53,055 nucleotides of DNA from Lewinellaceae bacterium (GTDB lineage Bacteria; Bacteroidota; Bacteroidia; Chitinophagales; Saprospiraceae): contig JACJXV010000028.1 in NCBI GenBank assembly GCA_020636445.1, positions 1 to 53,055 on the forward strand, given 5' to 3'. Position 1 is the first letter of the stretch; every line of letters starts with the position of its first letter. The position numbers were made by a program, and so were the translations under genes. Shown here piece by piece: positions 52,942 to 53,055 of this stretch. Below the pieces are notes generated by a model that saw only the letters and a program-made list of their open reading frames with translations, was not told the origin of the DNA and made no database searches.

Positions 52942-53055
52942 ATGGAATCCCTGGAAATATTACCCAATCGGGAGCAGTACGACGAAATGGCTGAACGACT
53001 CGGCTTGGGAACGATGGCTTATGGATCCTATCTCAGTTTTGAACCCTTATATGCA
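52942..53055 (+). CDS. Partial CDS at right edge, unknown
   Basis: An ATG at 52942 opens a frame of 38 codons to the window edge, starting MESLEILPNREQYDEMAERL and continuing GLGTMAYGSY. Too short to assign. Between it and the previous gene (52666-52941) no feature was recognised. Confidence 0.4.
   Translation, partial: MESLEILPNREQYDEMAERLGLGTMAYGSYLSFEPLYA

Noticed and set aside
1..53055. tRNA or rRNA genes, prophage or insertion sequence
   Set aside because: No cloverleaf-like segment with a TTCGA-type arm, no rRNA-like stretch, and no transposase, integrase or phage structural gene was found.

Overview
The window looks like chromosome of a free-living Bacteroidota, most probably a Saprospirales/Lewinella-type organism (inference from gene families, not a database match). 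Reasons: several promoters carry the Bacteroidota -7 element TAnnTTTG rather than sigma70 boxes; Shine-Dalgarno sequences are mostly weak; there is a free-standing GldM-like C-terminal domain, several DUF-type outer-membrane beta-barrels and a D15-barrel fusion protein of a kind known from this phylum. No rRNA, tRNA, CRISPR array, prophage or complete insertion sequence was found.

0-24 kb is mostly housekeeping and envelope biology: a muropeptide-recycling pair (partial L-Ala-D/L-Glu epimerase and LD-carboxypeptidase), a type IIA topoisomerase B subunit (ParE type), Lon protease, an orphan GldM-C-domain protein lying between two copies of a composite palindromic repeat, a CoA-transferase, a glycan group (GT2 glycosyltransferase, CysQ, GalE), a divergent peptidoglycan pair (GH3-C-domain/serine hydrolase and PBP4), a META-domain lipoprotein with a threonine dehydratase-like enzyme, and a SCO1 operon. 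24.1-24.8 kb is a higher-order tandem repeat (98 bp + 117 bp units, 215-bp period). 24.8-28.1 kb holds a PcaF/PaaJ-type thiolase, a pentapeptide-repeat protein and a TetR regulator next to an SDR, with paired palindromic operators.

28.3-37.4 kb is the most striking region: a sulfane-sulfur/persulfide island on the minus strand. It contains a YgaP-type DUF2892 membrane protein, a DUF3365 heme lipoprotein, two paralogous CstB-type proteins (metallo-beta-lactamase persulfide dioxygenase + inactive rhodanese + active rhodanese), two single-domain rhodaneses, a SulP transporter, an HSP20 chaperone, a CBS-pair protein and a small helical protein. Five separate promoters here (both CstB-type genes, one rhodanese, SulP, HSP20) share one layout: a Crp/Fnr-type dyad (TGA-N6-TCA) centred 36.5-37.5 bp upstream of the last base of a TAnnTTTG-like -7 element. 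This suggests one Crp/Fnr-family activator controls a persulfide-detoxification and stress regulon; the regulator gene is not in the window.

37.7-53 kb holds an Lrp/AsnC regulator, an ArnT-like membrane glycosyltransferase, outer-membrane proteins, a 1248-residue protein joining a degenerate metallophosphatase, a predicted HipA/Fam20-like kinase fold and a D15 barrel, an aspartoacylase-family metallohydrolase, a geranylgeranyl-reductase-like flavoprotein, an HtrA-like protease, a prohibitin/SPFH protein, a cytochrome c and an NAD-dependent epimerase. Genes are cut by both window edges.
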